Source: Kiritimatiellia bacterium | Lineage (GTDB): Bacteria > Verrucomicrobiota > Kiritimatiellia > RFP12 > UBA1067 | Assembly (NCBI GenBank): GCA_017650345.1 | Contig: JAGCFB010000032.1 | Span: 1-45,841, forward strand | Reading direction: 5' to 3' | Length of the DNA: 45,841 bases | Notes under the pieces: model-generated | The model's input: the letters and a program-made list of their open reading frames with translations, nothing else | What the model was told of the DNA's origin: nothing | The model's database searches: none | Program-made: the position numbers and the translations under genes | In this document: in pieces, positions 42,257 to 45,841 of the stretch | Layout: each line of letters begins with the position of its first letter | How positions within the stretch are numbered: the stretch's first letter is position 1

Positions 42257-45200
42257 GTGAAAAACTGCGGTTCCTGGATTAAATTGTTATCAACGACTTT
42301 ATTTGCGGCGACTTTTCTTCTCGCCGTCCCGGACGCAAAGGCCGACGACAGCCTCACGATGGCAGACTTCGGCTATACAAATAAACTTCAGGTCGTTGGT
42401 TACACCGGCACCGAGACGCTTGAAAACTTCCCGGTGCTAGTGCGTCTGTCGGAGACCCGCCTTCCGGGATTCCTGTATGCTAATTTGACGAACAGCAAGG
42501 GTGCGGACATTGCCTTTTTCGACGCGAACGGCAACCATCTTGCCTCCGAAATCGAAACGAACACCTGGAAGGAGGTCGAGAATACCTCGCTGATCTGGGT
42601 CAAACTCCCCGAGATGACCCAAGGCACACGGTTCTACATGTGCTACAATACATCGGCATCGGGAGCCTGGGTTGCGAACGAAAATCCCTGGGGCGACTAT
42701 GTCGGCGTCTGGCACATGGATGAGAAAGGTGGCCAAAACACGAAGATATATGATGCGACTACCAATGCGCTTGATGGTGTGGTGAAAGCAGCCGGCAACA
42801 ATGTTACCAGATACAAGAACGGCGTGGTAGGTGCCACCCGTCGCATCGCTGTCGATAAAAACCACGGCTGGGGCATTGTCGTTGATGCAACGAATGGCAC
42901 GCGCAAGGCCGTCGCCGACACCCTCGGAACCGATTTCTCGGCTTCGTTCTGGATGAATCCGCAGGGAACTGATGTCACCTACGGATTCCTCATCGACCGC
43001 CGCAAGGGTGAGTATAACGATCCGGGCGGGTGGGGAACGCGTCTCCATGAAGGAAAAGCCGCCACCACGAAACTTCAGATTTACGCTGGAAGCGAAAAGC
43101 CTTTTTCGAATAACTACGACGGCACTCTAAGCGGGAACAACTACGCCGACCTCTACACGCAGAACACATGGAGCAAAGTCGATGTCCACTGGTATGCGAC
43201 CAGCGAAGCCGCTGGTGCCGCCGACATTTACTTGAACGGCGAATTCGTCGAGACGGTGGTCCTGCCTCAACCTCCCAAGCAGGACACCACCGCCAACATC
43301 GGCATCGGTGGTTCGACGCAGCCCAATCCAACCAACACCAGCCCCACAACAGAGCAGAAGGGTCGCCGCTTCAACGGCTTCATGGACGAGGTGCGCCTTC
43401 GTCCCGGCGGCTTGAGCGCCGACTGGATCAAGGCCGACTATGATACGGTGAACGATCCGGACTTTATCATTGCGGACGCCTTTGCCGTGATATGGGACAA
43501 CGCCGACAGCGGCACGCCGGGCCTTGTGCGCGTGGCATCCTCGTACGCCCGCTTTTCGGGAACGGTGCTGAGTCTCGGCCAAACGGCCGGGAGCTGCTCC
43601 GTCGAATGCAAGGTCTGGACAGGCGACGCCGAGCCGGTGGAATGGACGCGGCTTGTCAGCGGACTCGGGGTGGCCGACGACTTTACGGCGACCGTTTCCG
43701 AACTTGCGCCTTCGACCGCCTACAGCTACAAGCTTCGCGTCATAGGCAACGACGAACCTGCTTCGGTGACGCCCGTTGTAGAGGGCTCCTTCACGACGCG
43801 CGGCGAGTCGAGCGATGTGATCGGTTCGCCGTACACCCACTTCTTCGACGACGGCACGAACGCCTGCTGGGTGGCGAACGGCTTTGAACGGTATCTCGTG
43901 CTCGAGGTGACGGGCTACACCGGGTTGGAAACGCTGACCAACTTCCCGGTGCTGGTGGATGTCCGCAAGAAGGACACCAATGGCTTCTCCTACGACGACT
44001 TCTATCGCATCGACGGCAAGGACCTGGCCTTTGTCGACGAACTGGGGCACATCATCCCCCACGAGATCGACACGTGGAATCCGAACGGCATGTCGCTTTT
44101 CTGGGTGAGGCTCCCTGAGATGAACAACGGCACGACTTTCACGATGTGCTACAGGAGTCCGCTCCTTGACGAGGTTCCCGATCCCGGCAACGTGTTCGAG
44201 CCGTACATCGGCGTATGGCACATGAACGAGAAGGAGAACGGTGTCGTCGACGTGGCGGACTCCACCGTGAACAACCTTGTCGGCGAGACCCATGCCATGT
44301 CCCTTGCCGAGAGCAACGGCATGATCGGCTACGCGCGCCGCGTCGCGCAGACCGGCGGCGCGTCCTCGTCCGCCGGGCGCATAATCGTGTTCGACCACGA
44401 CAACATCCTACGCGACGTCGGCCCGGTGTTCACGTATTCCGGCTGGTACAAGCTTGCGAAGGGCATAACGGACCCCGACTGGGCGTATCTCGTGAGCCGC
44501 AAGGACGAAGACGACTCCAACGGCTGGGGCATCCAGTACCACGACAAACAATTGTCTTCCTCACAGATGCGCGTATGGGCGGCAGACGAGGGAAAGAACA
44601 AATCCGGCTTCTTCGACATCACGGGAGTCGGCTACAAGCACGATGAGTGGGCGTACTGGACGTTCGTCTACAGCAACCAGACGTTCCACGCCTACTTCAA
44701 GGGGGAGGAGCTTTCCAGCACGAGCTCTGGCTACACGCTCAAGAAGCCCGTCGTGAATGATGCAACGGCCGATGAGCAGCATCTAATGATCGGCGGCCTT
44801 CGCAACGGCAAGGGCGCGCTTAACGGATATGTGGACGAGGCGCGCTATTCGCGCGGCGTCCGGTCTGCGGACTGGATCAAGGCGGAGTATGCATCGATGC
44901 TCCAGGTGAACACGCCGTTTGTGGCAAAGGGCGAGCGGGTGAGCCGTGGCGAAGAGTCGCTCGTCCCCGTCGTCATCTGGGAGAAGGGCTCAGAGTTCCC
45001 CGAGACGGTGATCGACGTGAGCTATGCCTACGTGCAGTTCGCCGGCACCGTGACGTTCTGCGGCGCGGGCGCTGAAACGTGCGACATCGAATACATGATA
45101 TGGGCCGACGGCGACGTGGCCCCGGACGAGTGGACGACGCTTGTGGACGACGCGAGAAAGGGCGACAAGTTCTCGATTCCAGTTTTTGGGCTCAAGCAGG

Positions 45201-45841
45201 ACATGCCGTACAACTTCGTGATACGCGCGGTCTGCGAGGTTGGCGGAGTGCGCCGTTCCACGCGCGAGCATTCCGGGTCGTTCCGCACGAACGGCAACAT
45301 AAACGAGGCGTCCACGGGCGAGATCCTCCGCGTCGCCAACAAGTTCGTGCACAGATTCGAAGCGGGAGAGACGACATTTACGACGCCGGACTACGTGCGG
45401 AACGTCGAGATCTTCGTTGTCGGCGGCGGCGGCGCAGGCGGCTACAAGGTCGGCGGCGGTGGTGGCGGCGGCGGCGTATTCCACAGCGAGTCGTTTCCCG
45501 TCAAGACGAACACGACGTACCTAGTCAACGTCGGCAGGGGCGGCACCGCTGCAACGTCTCCCAATACGGTAAGCACCGCCGGCACGGGCGAGTATTCAGC
45601 CTTTGCGCTGGCGAGCGATCCCGAGAATCCGCTGATCAGGGTGCCTGGCGGCGGCGGCGGCGGAAACTACAGCGATGCAGGAGGAGCCGGAGCCGACGGC
45701 GCGTCTGGCGGCGGCGGCACTTTTGCCAAGGACGGCGGCTCGCCGGTCGATGGCGGGACGTTCGGCAACCCCGGCGGCGCAGGAAACGACACTACCGCCA
45801 ACAACAAGTATAAGACGGCGGCGGGCGGCGGAGGCGGCGGC
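42257..45841 (+). CDS. Giant secreted DUF2341/LamG protein with glycine-rich region (partial, runs off window end)
   Basis: 1195 codons from a GTG with a perfect GGAGGTGA site 6 nt upstream; no stop before the window end. Signal peptide (LLSTTLFAATFLLAVPDAKA). Two tandem modules: DUF2341 (about 45-150; KLQVVGYTGTETLENFPVLV) plus a LamG/concanavalin-like domain (about 155-400, ending RFNGFMDEVRLRPGGLSADW), a fibronectin-like spacer (about 410-530), then a second DUF2341 (from about 544; VTGYTGLETLTNFPVLV) and LamG (about 650-880), and another spacer. From about residue 1036 a glycine-rich region (VVGGGGAGGYKVGGGGGGGG) continues to the edge. Likely an extracellular adhesin or glycan-binding protein. 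The architecture typifies Kiritimatiellota-type surface proteins; ligand unknown. Confidence 0.82.
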   Translation, partial: MKNCGSWIKLLSTTLFAATFLLAVPDAKADDSLTMADFGYTNKLQVVGYTGTETLENFPVLVRLSETRLPGFLYANLTNSKGADIAFFDANGNHLASEIETNTWKEVENTSLIWVKLPEMTQGTRFYMCYNTSASGAWVANENPWGDYVGVWHMDEKGGQNTKIYDATTNALDGVVKAAGNNVTRYKNGVVGATRRIAVDKNHGWGIVVDATNGTRKAVADTLGTDFSASFWMNPQGTDVTYGFLIDRRKGEYNDPGGWGTRLHEGKAATTKLQIYAGSEKPFSNNYDGTLSGNNYADLYTQNTWSKVDVHWYATSEAAGAADIYLNGEFVETVVLPQPPKQDTTANIGIGGSTQPNPTNTSPTTEQKGRRFNGFMDEVRLRPGGLSADWIKADYDTVNDPDFIIADAFAVIWDNADSGTPGLVRVASSYARFSGTVLSLGQTAGSCSVECKVWTGDAEPVEWTRLVSGLGVADDFTATVSELAPSTAYSYKLRVIGNDEPASVTPVVEGSFTTRGESSDVIGSPYTHFFDDGTNACWVANGFERYLVLEVTGYTGLETLTNFPVLVDVRKKDTNGFSYDDFYRIDGKDLAFVDELGHIIPHEIDTWNPNGMSLFWVRLPEMNNGTTFTMCYRSPLLDEVPDPGNVFEPYIGVWHMNEKENGVVDVADSTVNNLVGETHAMSLAESNGMIGYARRVAQTGGASSSAGRIIVFDHDNILRDVGPVFTYSGWYKLAKGITDPDWAYLVSRKDEDDSNGWGIQYHDKQLSSSQMRVWAADEGKNKSGFFDITGVGYKHDEWAYWTFVYSNQTFHAYFKGEELSSTSSGYTLKKPVVNDATADEQHLMIGGLRNGKGALNGYVDEARYSRGVRSADWIKAEYASMLQVNTPFVAKGERVSRGEESLVPVVIWEKGSEFPETVIDVSYAYVQFAGTVTFCGAGAETCDIEYMIWADGDVAPDEWTTLVDDARKGDKFSIPVFGLKQDMPYNFVIRAVCEVGGVRRSTREHSGSFRTNGNINEASTGEILRVANKFVHRFEAGETTFTTPDYVRNVEIFVVGGGGAGGYKVGGGGGGGGVFHSESFPVKTNTTYLVNVGRGGTAATSPNTVSTAGTGEYSAFALASDPENPLIRVPGGGGGGNYSDAGGAGADGASGGGGTFAKDGGSPVDGGTFGNPGGAGNDTTANNKYKTAAGGGGGG

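Noticed and set aside
45415..45841. Tandem GGC repeats as a DNA repeat or CRISPR-like array
   Set aside because: They are irregular runs of glycine codons in one continuous reading frame of the DUF2341/LamG protein.

Overview
The window is dense, GC-rich bacterial chromosome with almost every gene on the plus strand, mostly in short overlapping operons. The cell it implies is diderm. There are enzymes for Kdo-lipid A (waaA, lpxK), a Pal lipoprotein, a small outer-membrane barrel, a Tat translocase, many signal-peptide proteins, a pseudopilin-type protein, and very large secreted DUF2341/LamG and Calx-beta proteins. That mix suggests a PVC-group bacterium, most likely of the Kiritimatiellota/Verrucomicrobiota type. 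The taxonomic call is inference from gene content. TGA is used throughout as an ordinary stop. I found no tRNA, rRNA, insertion sequence, prophage, integron or CRISPR array.

Layout. 1-2.8 kb: a partial folB on the minus strand, divergent from pyrB and rpoN. 2.8-8.2 kb: a secreted protein with a BatC-like tail, murG, a small hypothetical, a sigma-like protein, a mannose-6-phosphate isomerase and an AI-2E-type permease. 8.2-11.3 kb: an HI0933-type flavoprotein, a GT2 glycosyltransferase, folE, and an ExbB/TolQ-like protein lacking the usual cytoplasmic loop. 11.3-13.6 kb: the tdh-kbl threonine degradation pair. 13.7-20.0 kb: an envelope block with a NeuD-like acyltransferase, waaA, a TPR protein, a ketosynthase and hotdog dehydratase pair, lpxK and a specialised NusG paralogue. 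20.0-27.1 kb: a 300-nt structured leader followed by secreted proteins (two small proteins sharing a C-terminal motif, a parvulin, a small lipoprotein, and a 1269-residue protein with two thioredoxin-like modules and a Calx-beta domain). 27.1-33.6 kb: a GT-C membrane protein interrupted by an in-frame TGA, a HisH-HisF fusion, a beta-barrel, pal, tatB-tatC and a TrkH/KtrB potassium channel subunit. 33.6-41.3 kb: a GHL10-type glycosidase, a zinc-ribbon protein, a PgsA-like enzyme, a pseudopilin, priA and dnaG. 41.4 kb to the end: a secreted protein and the first 1195 codons of a giant DUF2341/LamG protein that runs off the window.

The most systematic signal is in the promoters. Fourteen recognisable promoters follow a simple rule: either an extended -10 (TGnTATAAT) with no -35, or a plain -10 with a TTGnnn -35 at 17-18 bp, or both. 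At five genes the -10 ends only 5-8 nt before the start codon, which predicts leaderless mRNAs. The best candidates for undescribed biology are the NusG-paralogue/structured-leader arrangement at 19.5-20.4 kb, the leaderless promoter class, the HisHF fusion, the loopless ExbB-like protein, and the pair of small secreted proteins. All functional calls rest on motif recognition by eye; no database search was possible.
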